A stretch of DNA of 48,847 bases from Streptomyces hayashii (GTDB lineage Bacteria > Actinomycetota > Actinomycetes > Streptomycetales > Streptomycetaceae). Where the stretch lies: assembly GCF_024539815.1 (NCBI RefSeq), contig NZ_JAHHIU010000014.1, positions 1-48,847 of the forward strand, in the 5' to 3' direction. The notes beneath the pieces are model-generated. The model was given only the letters and a program-made list of their open reading frames with translations, had not been told where the DNA came from and did not search any database. Positions 23,870 through 31,250 of this stretch are shown piece by piece. Numbering within the stretch: the stretch's first letter is position 1; each line of letters begins with the position of its first letter. Both the position numbers and the translations under genes were made by a program.

Positions 23870-24568
23870 TCACCGCCCCTTGGCGGACCCGGGCACCCAT
23901 CGGTAGACCAGCTCCGGCCTTCCCACCTGCCCGTACAGCGGTTTGCGCTCGGCCCGCCCGGCCTCGACCAGATGCTCCAGATACCGCCGGGCGGTGATCC
24001 GGGATATGCCCACGGCCTCGGCCACCCCGGCCGCCGTCAGTCCCTCCGCGGCCTGCCGGACGGTCTCCGTCACCCGTTCCAGGGTGGGTGCGCTCAGGCC
24101 CTTGGGCAGTGCGGCGGGTCCCGGCGCGCGCAGCGTCGCGAGCGCCCGGTCGACCTCGTCCTGGCCGCTCGCCTCGCCCGCCGCCCCGCGGAACTCGGCG
24201 TACCGCACCAGCCGGTCGCGCAGGGTCGCGAACGTGAACGGCTTCAGCACGTACTGCACGACCCCCAGTGAGACGCCCTCGCGGACCACCGTCAGGTCGC
24301 GCGCCGAGGTCACCGCGATGACGTCCGCGTGGTAGCCGGCCGCCCGCAGCGAGCGGGCCAGTTGCAGCCCGTGTCCGTCCGGGAGGTGCAGGTCCAGCAG
24401 GAGGAGGTCCACCGGCGTGCGGTCCAGCAGCCGCCGGGCCTCCGCGCCGGTGTGCGCCTTGCCCACGGCCACGAACCCCGGGACCCGCCCGACGTACATG
24501 ACATGGGCGTCGGCGGCGACCGGATCGTCCTCCACGACCAGCACTCTTATCGGCTCCGTGCTCGTCAT
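23870..24568 (-). CDS. Response regulator of the CitB/DcuR type
   Basis: A 232-residue two-component regulator. The receiver domain (residues 1-125) has the acidic pair in VVEDDP, the phosphorylated Asp59 in LLLLDLHLPDG, the switch Thr in AVTSARD and Lys in VLKPF. The C-terminal output has a helix-turn-helix, EGLTAAGVAEAVGISRITARRYLEHL, as in CitB/DcuR regulators of di- and tricarboxylate metabolism. The ATG overlaps the stop of its sensor kinase by four bases. The adjacent dctA symporter is the obvious target, so the likely role is C4-dicarboxylate-responsive control of uptake. Confidence 0.94.
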   Translation of the reverse strand: MTSTEPIRVLVVEDDPVAADAHVMYVGRVPGFVAVGKAHTGAEARRLLDRTPVDLLLLDLHLPDGHGLQLARSLRAAGYHADVIAVTSARDLTVVREGVSLGVVQYVLKPFTFATLRDRLVRYAEFRGAAGEASGQDEVDRALATLRAPGPAALPKGLSAPTLERVTETVRQAAEGLTAAGVAEAVGISRITARRYLEHLVEAGRAERKPLYGQVGRPELVYRWVPGSAKGR

Positions 24569-26193
24569 CGTCTGCCTCCCGACACCGGCGCGGCCGTCGT
24601 CCGCAACGGCAGGCGCACCACGAACTCGGCTCCGCCGCCCTCGGCCTCGGCCACCGACAAGTTCCCCTCGTGCCGCTGCACGGCCTGCCGGACCAGGGCC
24701 AGTCCGAGACCCCGGCCGCCCGGCCCGGACGGCTTCGTCGAGAAGCCGCGCTCGAAGACCTGGGAGGCGTGCGCGGGGTCCACCCCCGCTCCCGTGTCCG
24801 CCACCCGCAGCAGCAGTTCGGGGCCGTGCGTGGACGCCGTCACCGTCACCCGGGCCCGCATGCTGCCCTGCGCCGCGTCCACCGCGTTGTCGATGAGGTT
24901 GCCCAGGATCGTCACCAGGTCGCGGGCGGGCAGGGACTCCGGCAGCACCCCGTCGTCCAGGGTGCTCTCCTCGGAGACCACCAGCTCCACGCCCCGCTCG
25001 TTGGCCTGTGCCGTCTTGCCCAGCAGCAGCGCCGCCAGGACCGGCTCGCCGACGGCCGCGATCACCTGGTCGGTCAGCGCCTGGGCCAGCTCCAGTTCCG
25101 CCGTCGCGAAGTCCACCGCTTCCTGCGCCCGCCCCAGCTCGATCAGCGAGACGACGGTGTGCAGCCGGTTCGCCGCCTCGTGGGCCTGTGAGCGCAGCGC
25201 CTGGGTGAAGCCGCGCTCGGAGTCCAACTCGCCCATCAGCGACTGAAGTTCGGTCACATCGCGCAGGGTGACCACCGTGCCGCGGCGTTCGCCGCCCGAC
25301 ACCGGGGAGGTGTTCACGACGAGCACCCGGTCCGCCGCCAGATGCACCTCGTCCACCCGCGGCTCCGAGGCCAGCAGCGCGCCCGTCAGGGGCGCCGGCA
25401 GGCCGAGGTCCGCGACGGACTGTCCCACCACTTCCTCGGAGACGCCCAGCAGCTCGCGGCCTCCGTCGTTGATCAGCGCCACCTTGTACTGTCCGTCCAG
25501 CATCAGCAGCCCCTCGCGCACCGCGTGCAACGCGGCCTGGTGGTAGTCGTGCATCCGGCTCAGCTCCGTCGCGTTCATGCCGTGGGTGTGCCGGCGCAGG
25601 GACGCGTTGACGACGTACGTGCCGATCGCGCCGAGGGCGAGCGCCCCGCCGGCCACCGCGAACAGCGCCGTCACCTGGTCCTGCACCCGCTTGCTGATCG
25701 ACTCGACCTTGATGCCCGCGCTGACCAGGCCGACGACGTTCCCGTCGCCGTCCTTTATGGGGGTGACCGCGCGGACGGACGCGCCGAGCGTGCCGGTGTA
25801 GGTCTCGGTGAAGGTGTCGCCCCGCAGCGCCTTCGCGGTGTTCCCGCGGAAGCGCTGGCCGATCTGGGTCACGTCCGGGTGGGTCCAGCGGATGCCCTGC
25901 GGATTCATGATCGTGACGAAGTCGACGTCCGTGTCCCGCATGATCCGCAGCGCGTACGGCTGGAGCTCGGCGGTGGGGCGGGGCGTGCGGATCGCCGCCC
26001 GCACGGAGGGGGAGTCGGCGACGGAGCGGGCCACCGCGGTGGCCTGGCTGCGTGCCGCCTGCTCGGCCTGGTCGTGGTCGCTGACGTACGTGAACAGCGC
26101 GTATCCCGCCACGAGCACCGCGATCAGCACGGCCTGCATGGCGAACAGCTGGCCGGCGAGGCTGCGGGGTCGGGGCAGGTCGGGGATGCGCAT
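24565..26193 (-). CDS. CitA/DcuS-type sensor histidine kinase
   Basis: A 542-residue membrane sensor. Transmembrane segments lie at about residues 17-37 and 175-196, enclosing an extracytoplasmic Cache/PDC ligand domain with FVTIMNPQGIRWTHPD as in di- and tricarboxylate sensors. A cytosolic PAS domain (about 210-315) follows, then the SPOB-type dimerisation helix with the phospho-acceptor His338 in RSQAHEAANRLH and the catalytic ATPase with N box NLIDNAVDAA, VADTGAGVDP and GGRGLGLALVRQ. Operonic with its response regulator (ATGA overlap) and divergent from dctA. Ligand is inferred to be a C4-dicarboxylate such as malate, fumarate or succinate. Confidence 0.94.
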   Translation of the reverse strand: MRIPDLPRPRSLAGQLFAMQAVLIAVLVAGYALFTYVSDHDQAEQAARSQATAVARSVADSPSVRAAIRTPRPTAELQPYALRIMRDTDVDFVTIMNPQGIRWTHPDVTQIGQRFRGNTAKALRGDTFTETYTGTLGASVRAVTPIKDGDGNVVGLVSAGIKVESISKRVQDQVTALFAVAGGALALGAIGTYVVNASLRRHTHGMNATELSRMHDYHQAALHAVREGLLMLDGQYKVALINDGGRELLGVSEEVVGQSVADLGLPAPLTGALLASEPRVDEVHLAADRVLVVNTSPVSGGERRGTVVTLRDVTELQSLMGELDSERGFTQALRSQAHEAANRLHTVVSLIELGRAQEAVDFATAELELAQALTDQVIAAVGEPVLAALLLGKTAQANERGVELVVSEESTLDDGVLPESLPARDLVTILGNLIDNAVDAAQGSMRARVTVTASTHGPELLLRVADTGAGVDPAHASQVFERGFSTKPSGPGGRGLGLALVRQAVQRHEGNLSVAEAEGGGAEFVVRLPLRTTAAPVSGGRR

Positions 26194-26346
26194 GCCGTCA
26201 GTGTGCCCCCGCGGTCAAGTGTGAACTAAATGAACGGAAGGGTGACCGCCCTCACAGCTCGCGAGAGAGTCACCGCATCCCCCATAACTCCCCGGACGTG
26301 AGCCGCACGCCGGTGATTGCCGACGAAGACGTCAAGGAGGGCAGCC
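26194..26346. other. Divergent control region of the kinase operon and dctA
   Basis: A 153-bp gap between divergent starts. It contains an A/T-rich island around 26217-26237 with two direct TGAAC copies 9 bp apart (26222-26226 and 26231-26235), a candidate response-regulator target, and an AAGGAGG ribosome site (26334-26340) for dctA. No confident -10/-35 pair was identified. Confidence 0.45.
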
Positions 26347-27762
26347 GTGGCCGCCAGCAGCACCCCCGATACGGCACCTGCCGCACCCGTGGTCAAGCGG
26401 GACCGCACCCACTATCTGTACATCGCGGTGATCATCGCGGTGGCGCTCGGCATCACGGTGGGCCTCACCGCCCCCGACTTCGCCGTCGAGCTGAAGCCCA
26501 TCGGCACCGGGTTCGTCAACCTGATCAAGATGATGATCTCGCCGATCATCTTCTGCACGATCGTGCTGGGCATCGGGTCCGTGCGCAAGGCCGCCAAGGT
26601 CGGCAAGGTCGGCGGCATCGCCCTCGGCTACTTCGTGGTCATGTCGCTCGTGGCGCTCACCATCGGCCTCGTCGTCGGCAACATCCTGGAGCCGGGCAGC
26701 GGCCTGCACATCACCAACGCGGTGAAGGAGACCGGCCAGGCGCAGGTCTCGGCGGAGGCCAAGGACACCACCGAGTTCCTGCTCGGCATCATCCCCACCA
26801 CGATCGTCTCCGCCTTCACCCAGCCGGACGTGCTGCAGACCCTGCTCATCGCGCTGCTGTGCGGTTTCGCCCTTCAGGGCATGGGCAAGTCCGGTCAGCC
26901 GATCCTGCGCGGCGTCGAGCACATCCAGCGGCTCGTCTTCCGCATCCTCGCGATGGTCATGTGGGCCGCTCCGATCGGCGCTTTCGGCGCGATGGCCGCG
27001 GTCGTGGGCTCGGCGGGCGTGGACGCGCTCAAGAGCCTCGCCGTCCTGATGCTCGGCTTCTACATCACGTGCTTCCTGTTCGTCTTCATCGTGCTGGGCG
27101 CGATGCTGAAGATCTTCACGGGTCTGAACATCCTGACGTTCTTCAAGTACCTCGCCCGCGAGTTCCTGCTGATCCTTTCCACCTCCTCCTCCGAGTCCGC
27201 GCTGCCGCGGCTCATCGCGAAGATGGAGCACCTGGGCGTCAGCAAGCCCGTCGTCGGCATCACCGTCCCGACCGGCTACTCCTTCAACCTCGACGGCACC
27301 ATGATCTACATGACCATGGCGTCCCTGTTCATCGCCGACGCCATGGGCACCCCGATGTCGATCGGCGAGCAGATCCCGCTGCTGCTCTTCCTGTTCGTCG
27401 CCTCCAAGGGCGCGGCCGGCGTCACCGGCGCGGGCATGGCGACCCTGGCAGGCGGTCTTCAGTCGCACAAGCCCGCCCTCGTGGACGGCATGGGTCTCAT
27501 CGTCGGCATCGACCGCTTCATGAGCGAGGCCCGCGCCCTCACCAACTTCGCGGGCAACGCCGTCGCCACGGTCCTGGTCGGCACGTGGACCAAGGAGATC
27601 GACAAGGAGCGCGTCCAGCTGGTGCTGGCCGGCGGCCTGCCGTTCGACGAGAAGACCCTGCTCGACCACGACGACGACGCCGACACCGACACCGACGAGA
27701 CCGTCCGGGCGGACCTGCCCGAGCAGCGCGAAGAGGGCGAGAAGGAACTCGCCAAGGCCTGA
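26347..27762 (+). CDS. dctA: C4-dicarboxylate:cation symporter (DctA type)
   Basis: A 471-residue inner-membrane transporter of the dicarboxylate/amino acid:cation symporter family. Recognised from the helical hairpin motif TSSSESALPRLIAKME, the TGYSFNLDGTMIYMTMASLF block that binds cation and substrate, and SKGAAGVTGAGMATLAG. About eight membrane helices plus two re-entrant loops. The short N-terminal tail is Ala/Pro-rich and the C-terminal tail is acidic (DHDDDADTDTDET). GTG at 26347 has AAGGAGG at 6-nt spacing; a TTG ten codons upstream is rejected for that reason. Divergent from the CitA/DcuS-type kinase operon, which supports dicarboxylate over glutamate as substrate. A 17-bp-stem terminator follows. 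Confidence 0.92.
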   Translation: MAASSTPDTAPAAPVVKRDRTHYLYIAVIIAVALGITVGLTAPDFAVELKPIGTGFVNLIKMMISPIIFCTIVLGIGSVRKAAKVGKVGGIALGYFVVMSLVALTIGLVVGNILEPGSGLHITNAVKETGQAQVSAEAKDTTEFLLGIIPTTIVSAFTQPDVLQTLLIALLCGFALQGMGKSGQPILRGVEHIQRLVFRILAMVMWAAPIGAFGAMAAVVGSAGVDALKSLAVLMLGFYITCFLFVFIVLGAMLKIFTGLNILTFFKYLAREFLLILSTSSSESALPRLIAKMEHLGVSKPVVGITVPTGYSFNLDGTMIYMTMASLFIADAMGTPMSIGEQIPLLLFLFVASKGAAGVTGAGMATLAGGLQSHKPALVDGMGLIVGIDRFMSEARALTNFAGNAVATVLVGTWTKEIDKERVQLVLAGGLPFDEKTLLDHDDDADTDTDETVRADLPEQREEGEKELAKA

Positions 27763-27789
27763 GAACCCGATCCCGGGCTCCCCGAAACT

Positions 27790-27830
27790 CCGGGTGTCCG
27801 GCCCCGCCTGAACCGGGGCCGGACACCCGG
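27790..27830 (+). terminator. Strong terminator after dctA
   Basis: A perfect 17-bp stem (27790-27806 with 27814-27830; first arm begins CCGGGTGTCCGGCC) with a 7-nt loop, 28 bp after the stop. Confidence 0.88.
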
Positions 27831-27983
27831 CCACAGCCCCCCGGCTCCGGGCGGCCGAGCACTCCCCCGTGGCTCGGCCGCCCGGTCTCTTTCCCCCTGC
27901 CCGGCCCGGTGCCGGGCCTTTCGCCGTCGTCCCCCGGGAATGCCCGGCCCGGTCCGAGGCCGCGTCGCGGGTCCCGGGAGTGG

Positions 27984-28014
27984 TTGCCTTGACGTCGGCG
28001 TCAAGCCGTACCGT
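27984..28014 (+). promoter_or_regulatory. MerR-type promoter with operator dyad, probably leaderless
   Basis: A -35 TTGCCT (27984-27989) and -10 TACCGT (28009-28014) are separated by 19 bp. The dyad CTTGACG-N4-CGTCAAG (27988-28005) fills the spacer. The -10 ends 6 nt before the MerR ATG at 28021, so the transcript would begin at or next to the start codon. The layout mirrors that at 1599-1629. Confidence 0.7.
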
Positions 28015-28020
28015 CAAGGC

Positions 28021-28449
28021 ATGCGCATCGGAGAGCTGGCCGCGCGGGCCGGGACCACGACCCGGACGCTGCGGTACTACGAGTCCCGGGGGCTGTTGTC
28101 CGCCCGGCGGAACCACAACGGTTACCGGACCTACGACGAGGACGACCTGAAGCTGCTGCGGCAGATCAGGACGCTCCAGGACTTCGGGTTCGACCTGGAG
28201 GAGACCCGGCCCTTCGTGGAGTGTCTGCGGGCCGGGCACCCCGAGGGCGACTCCTGCCCGGCGTCGCTGGCGGTCTACCGGCGCAAGCTGTCGGAGCTCG
28301 ACGAGCTGATCGGCGAGCTGCGGGCGGTGCGCGCCCAGGTCGGCGAGCAGCTGGTCAGGGCCGAGCGGGCGCGGGACGACCTGGCGGCCGATGCGACGGT
28401 TCCGGGTGGTCCGGATCCGGTGTGCGAACTGGGAGGGCGGACGCGGTGA
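28021..28449 (+). CDS. MerR-family regulator coupled to thioredoxin
   Basis: A 142-residue MerR regulator. The N-terminal winged helix-turn-helix starts at once (MRIGELAARAGTTTRTLRYYESRGLL) with the second wing RRNHNGYRTYDEDDL, then a dimerisation helix. Three cysteines, Cys68 in FVECLR, Cys79 in GDSCPAS and one near the C-terminus in DPVCEL, could sense thiol state or a metal, an attractive idea given the downstream thioredoxin but not shown. The ATG at 28021 fits the 19-bp-spacer promoter just upstream. Its stop overlaps the thioredoxin start by four bases (GTGA). Confidence 0.92.
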   Translation: MRIGELAARAGTTTRTLRYYESRGLLSARRNHNGYRTYDEDDLKLLRQIRTLQDFGFDLEETRPFVECLRAGHPEGDSCPASLAVYRRKLSELDELIGELRAVRAQVGEQLVRAERARDDLAADATVPGGPDPVCELGGRTR

Positions 28450-28778
28450 TCAAGGCCGACGGTTTGGCGGAAGTGACGGACGCGGACTTCGGGGCGGAGG
28501 TGCTGGGGGCGGAACTGCCGGTGCTGGTGGAGTTCACCGCCGACTGGTGCCCGCCGTGCCGGCAGATGGGGCCGGTGCTGAGCGCGCTCGCCGCCGAGGA
28601 GGGCGAGCGGCTGAAGGTCGTGCAGCTGAACGTGGACATGAACCCGGAGACGACCAACGCCTACAAGGTGCTGTCGATGCCGACGTTCATGGTGTTCCGG
28701 TCGGGAGAGCCCGTGAAGGCGATGGTGGGGGCGAGGCCCAAGCGGCGGCTGCTGGAGGAACTGTCCGACGTGCTGTGA
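28446..28778 (+). CDS. Thioredoxin-family protein
   Basis: A 110-residue thioredoxin-fold protein, probably a cytosolic disulfide reductase. The active site is WCPPC (Cys35, Cys38) instead of the classical WCGPC, and the cis-proline lies in SMPTFMVF. There is no signal peptide. GTG at 28446 overlaps the MerR stop and has GGGAGG about 9 nt upstream, so the two are translationally coupled and co-controlled. No thioredoxin reductase gene is nearby, so its electron donor is uncertain. A hairpin terminator follows at 28795-28830. Confidence 0.93.
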   Translation: MIKADGLAEVTDADFGAEVLGAELPVLVEFTADWCPPCRQMGPVLSALAAEEGERLKVVQLNVDMNPETTNAYKVLSMPTFMVFRSGEPVKAMVGARPKRRLLEELSDVL

Positions 28779-28794
28779 CCCCGGGCAGAACAAA

Positions 28795-28830
28795 AGAAAT
28801 CCCCCGAGCAATTGCGCTCGGGGGATTTCT
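28795..28830 (+). terminator. Intrinsic terminator after thioredoxin
   Basis: A perfect 15-bp stem AGAAATCCCCCGAGC / GCTCGGGGGATTTCT (28795-28809 with 28816-28830), loop AATTGC. The A/T base of the stem gives an A-rich upstream and T-rich downstream flank, close to a classical intrinsic terminator. Confidence 0.9.
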
Positions 28831-28898
28831 CTGCGTATATTCGATGATTCGCGACTTCATGTGAAAAAGGTCGCAAAGAAGCTCAGTGAGCACAGTAT

Positions 28899-31190
28899 AT
28901 GCGGGCGGGAGTGGAATTGTCAAACACCGACTTTCCTGACAGTGAATTGCTGCACGAGCAGGAATTCATCGACGGGCTGTACGCACGCGTGGACGCCCTG
29001 CGCGGGGACACCGAGGCCGGCGTCACGGACGCCCTCGCCCAGGGGGACAAGCCCATGCAGGCGCGGCTGGAGCGGGACATCCTCGTCGCCGAACGCTCCG
29101 GGCTCCTGGCCGCCCTGAACGCCGTGGACGGCTCCCTGTGCTTCGGCCGCATCGACCTCGCCTCGGGCACGAACCACCACATCGGCCGCATCGGCCTGCG
29201 CACCGACGACGCCGAGCGCACGCCCCTCCTCATCGACTGGCGTGCCGACGTCGCCCGCCCCTTCTACCTGGCCACCGGCCACACCACGATGGGGCTGCGC
29301 CGACGCCGCCACCTCACCACCGAGGGCCGCCGGGTCACCGCCCTGCACGACGAGATCCTCGACCTCGGCGACGCCACCCGCACCGGCCACGAGGACCCCA
29401 CCGGCGACGCCGTGCTGCTCGCCGCCCTCGACTCCGCGCGCACCGGCCGGATGAGCGACATCGTGCAGACCATCCAGGCCGAGCAGGACGAGATCATCCG
29501 GGCCCCGCACCGCGGGGTGCTGGTGGTGGAGGGCGGCCCGGGCACCGGCAAGACGGCCGTCGCCCTGCACCGGGCCGCCTACCTCCTCTACGAGCACCGG
29601 GAACTGCTCGCCAAGCGGGCCGTCCTGATCGTCGGCCCCAACCCCGCCTTCCTCGGCTACATCGGCGAGGTGCTGCCCTCGCTCGGCGAGACCGGCGTGC
29701 TGCTCGCCACCGTCGGCGAGCTCTTCCCCGGCGTCAGAGCCACGGCGACCGACAGCCGTGAGGCGGCCGCGGTCAAGGGCCGCGCCGACATGGCGGACGT
29801 GCTCGCCGACGTCGTACGCGACTGGCAGACGCTGCCGGACCCGGTGATCGCCATCGAGCACGACCGCGAGATCCTGATGCTCGACGACGGTCTGGTGAAG
29901 ATGGCCCGCGAGCGCACCCGCGCCGCGGACCTCCCGCACAACGTGGCCCGCGAACACTTCGAGGGCCACATCCTCAACACGCTCACCGACATGGTCGCCG
30001 AGCGCATCGGCACCGACCCGTTCGACGGCACGAACCTCCTGGACCCGAGCGACATCACCCAGATCCGCGACGAACTCGCCGAGAACCCCGAGGTCTGGGC
30101 CGCCGTCGACCAGCTGTGGCCGCGCCTGACCCCGCAGCGCCTGGTCGCGGACTTCCTCGCCGACCCGGTGGGCTACGTCTCCGACGACGACGCGGCCGTC
30201 ATCCGCCGCCCGGTGACACGGGCGTGGACGGTGGCGGACGTGCCGCTGCTGGACGAGGCCGCCGAACTGCTCGGCGTGGACGAACGGGTGGCGCGGGCGC
30301 TGGCCGAGCGGGAGCGCGAGACGCAGGTCGCCTACGCCCAGGGCGTCCTGGACGTCTCCTACGCCTCGCGCACCTACGAGTTCGAGGACAAGGCCGAAGA
30401 GGACTCCGAGGTCCTGTCCGCGCACGACATCATCGACGCCGAGCGGTTCGCCGAGCGGCACGAGGAGGACGACCACCGCAGCGCCGCCGAGCGCGCGGCG
30501 GCCGACCGGACCTGGGCGTTCGGGCACATCATCGTCGACGAGGCGCAGGAGCTGTCGCCGATGGCCTGGCGGCTGCTCATGCGGCGCAGCCCGACCCGCT
30601 CGATGACGCTCGTCGGCGACCCGGCGCAGACCGCCGAGGCGGCCGGCGTCGGCTCCTGGGACCGGATCCTTGAGCCGTACGTCCAGGACCGCTGGGAGCA
30701 CACCCGTCTCGGCGTCAACTACCGCACCCCGGCCGAGATCATGGAAGTGGCGGCCGCGGTGGTGCGCGCCGAGCGCCCGGACTTCGCACCGCCGAGCTCC
30801 GTGCGGTCCACGGGGGAGCGGCCGTGGGCGCGGCCGGCCCACGACCTGGCCGAGGCGGTGGCCGAGGCGGTCGGCGAGCTGACGCCCGCCGAGGGCCGGC
30901 TCGCGGTCATCGCCCCGCGCGACCTGCACCGGAAGCTGGCGGCGCGGCTGGACGGGATCACCGCGGGCGCGGAGCCGGACCTGACGCAGCCGGTGGTCCT
31001 GCTGGACCCCCGCCAGTCGAAGGGCCTGGAGTTCGACACGGTGCTGGTGGTGGAGCCGGCCCGCTACGGCACGAGCGATCTGTACGTGGCGCTGACCCGC
31101 GCGACCCAGCGGCTCGGGGTGCTGCACAGCCGTCCCCTGCCCAGGCCGCTGGCCGAGATCCTCACGCCCCCGGCGCCCACCGGGACCTGA
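28899..31190 (+). CDS. HelD-like RNA polymerase-recycling ATPase
   Basis: A 763-residue superfamily 1 ATPase of the actinobacterial HelD group, proteins that bind stalled RNA polymerase and release it from DNA; some confer rifampicin tolerance (HelR). An N-terminal helical arm with LHEQEFIDGLYARVDALRG that enters the polymerase secondary channel, a beta-rich insertion (FGRIDLASGTNHHIGRIGL), Walker A GGPGTGKTA near residue 212, an inserted helical domain, Walker B IIVDEAQELSPM and motif LVGDPAQTAEA are visible, ending with SKGLEFDTVLVVEP and the conserved YVALTRATQRL. Start uncertain: ATG 28899, GTG 28911 or TTG 28917, the last having GGGAG at 5-nt spacing. No rifampicin-associated element (GGGGCTTGCGGCAAGGCCCC-like) is seen upstream. 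Confidence 0.92.
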   Translation: MRAGVELSNTDFPDSELLHEQEFIDGLYARVDALRGDTEAGVTDALAQGDKPMQARLERDILVAERSGLLAALNAVDGSLCFGRIDLASGTNHHIGRIGLRTDDAERTPLLIDWRADVARPFYLATGHTTMGLRRRRHLTTEGRRVTALHDEILDLGDATRTGHEDPTGDAVLLAALDSARTGRMSDIVQTIQAEQDEIIRAPHRGVLVVEGGPGTGKTAVALHRAAYLLYEHRELLAKRAVLIVGPNPAFLGYIGEVLPSLGETGVLLATVGELFPGVRATATDSREAAAVKGRADMADVLADVVRDWQTLPDPVIAIEHDREILMLDDGLVKMARERTRAADLPHNVAREHFEGHILNTLTDMVAERIGTDPFDGTNLLDPSDITQIRDELAENPEVWAAVDQLWPRLTPQRLVADFLADPVGYVSDDDAAVIRRPVTRAWTVADVPLLDEAAELLGVDERVARALAERERETQVAYAQGVLDVSYASRTYEFEDKAEEDSEVLSAHDIIDAERFAERHEEDDHRSAAERAAADRTWAFGHIIVDEAQELSPMAWRLLMRRSPTRSMTLVGDPAQTAEAAGVGSWDRILEPYVQDRWEHTRLGVNYRTPAEIMEVAAAVVRAERPDFAPPSSVRSTGERPWARPAHDLAEAVAEAVGELTPAEGRLAVIAPRDLHRKLAARLDGITAGAEPDLTQPVVLLDPRQSKGLEFDTVLVVEPARYGTSDLYVALTRATQRLGVLHSRPLPRPLAEILTPPAPTGT

Positions 31191-31250
31191 GGGCCCGCCG
31201 GGACCCGCTCCCGTCGCGTGGGCGAGGGCGGGGCGTCGGCGGGGGCGGGC

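Noticed and set aside
26332..28239. 635-codon minus-strand frame across dctA and its terminator
   Set aside because: Antisense to an unambiguous transporter and runs through a strong hairpin; residue make-up is typical of a shadow.
28779..28898. Rifampicin-associated element upstream of the HelD gene
   Set aside because: No inverted repeat resembling it exists in this interval; the only hairpin is the thioredoxin terminator.
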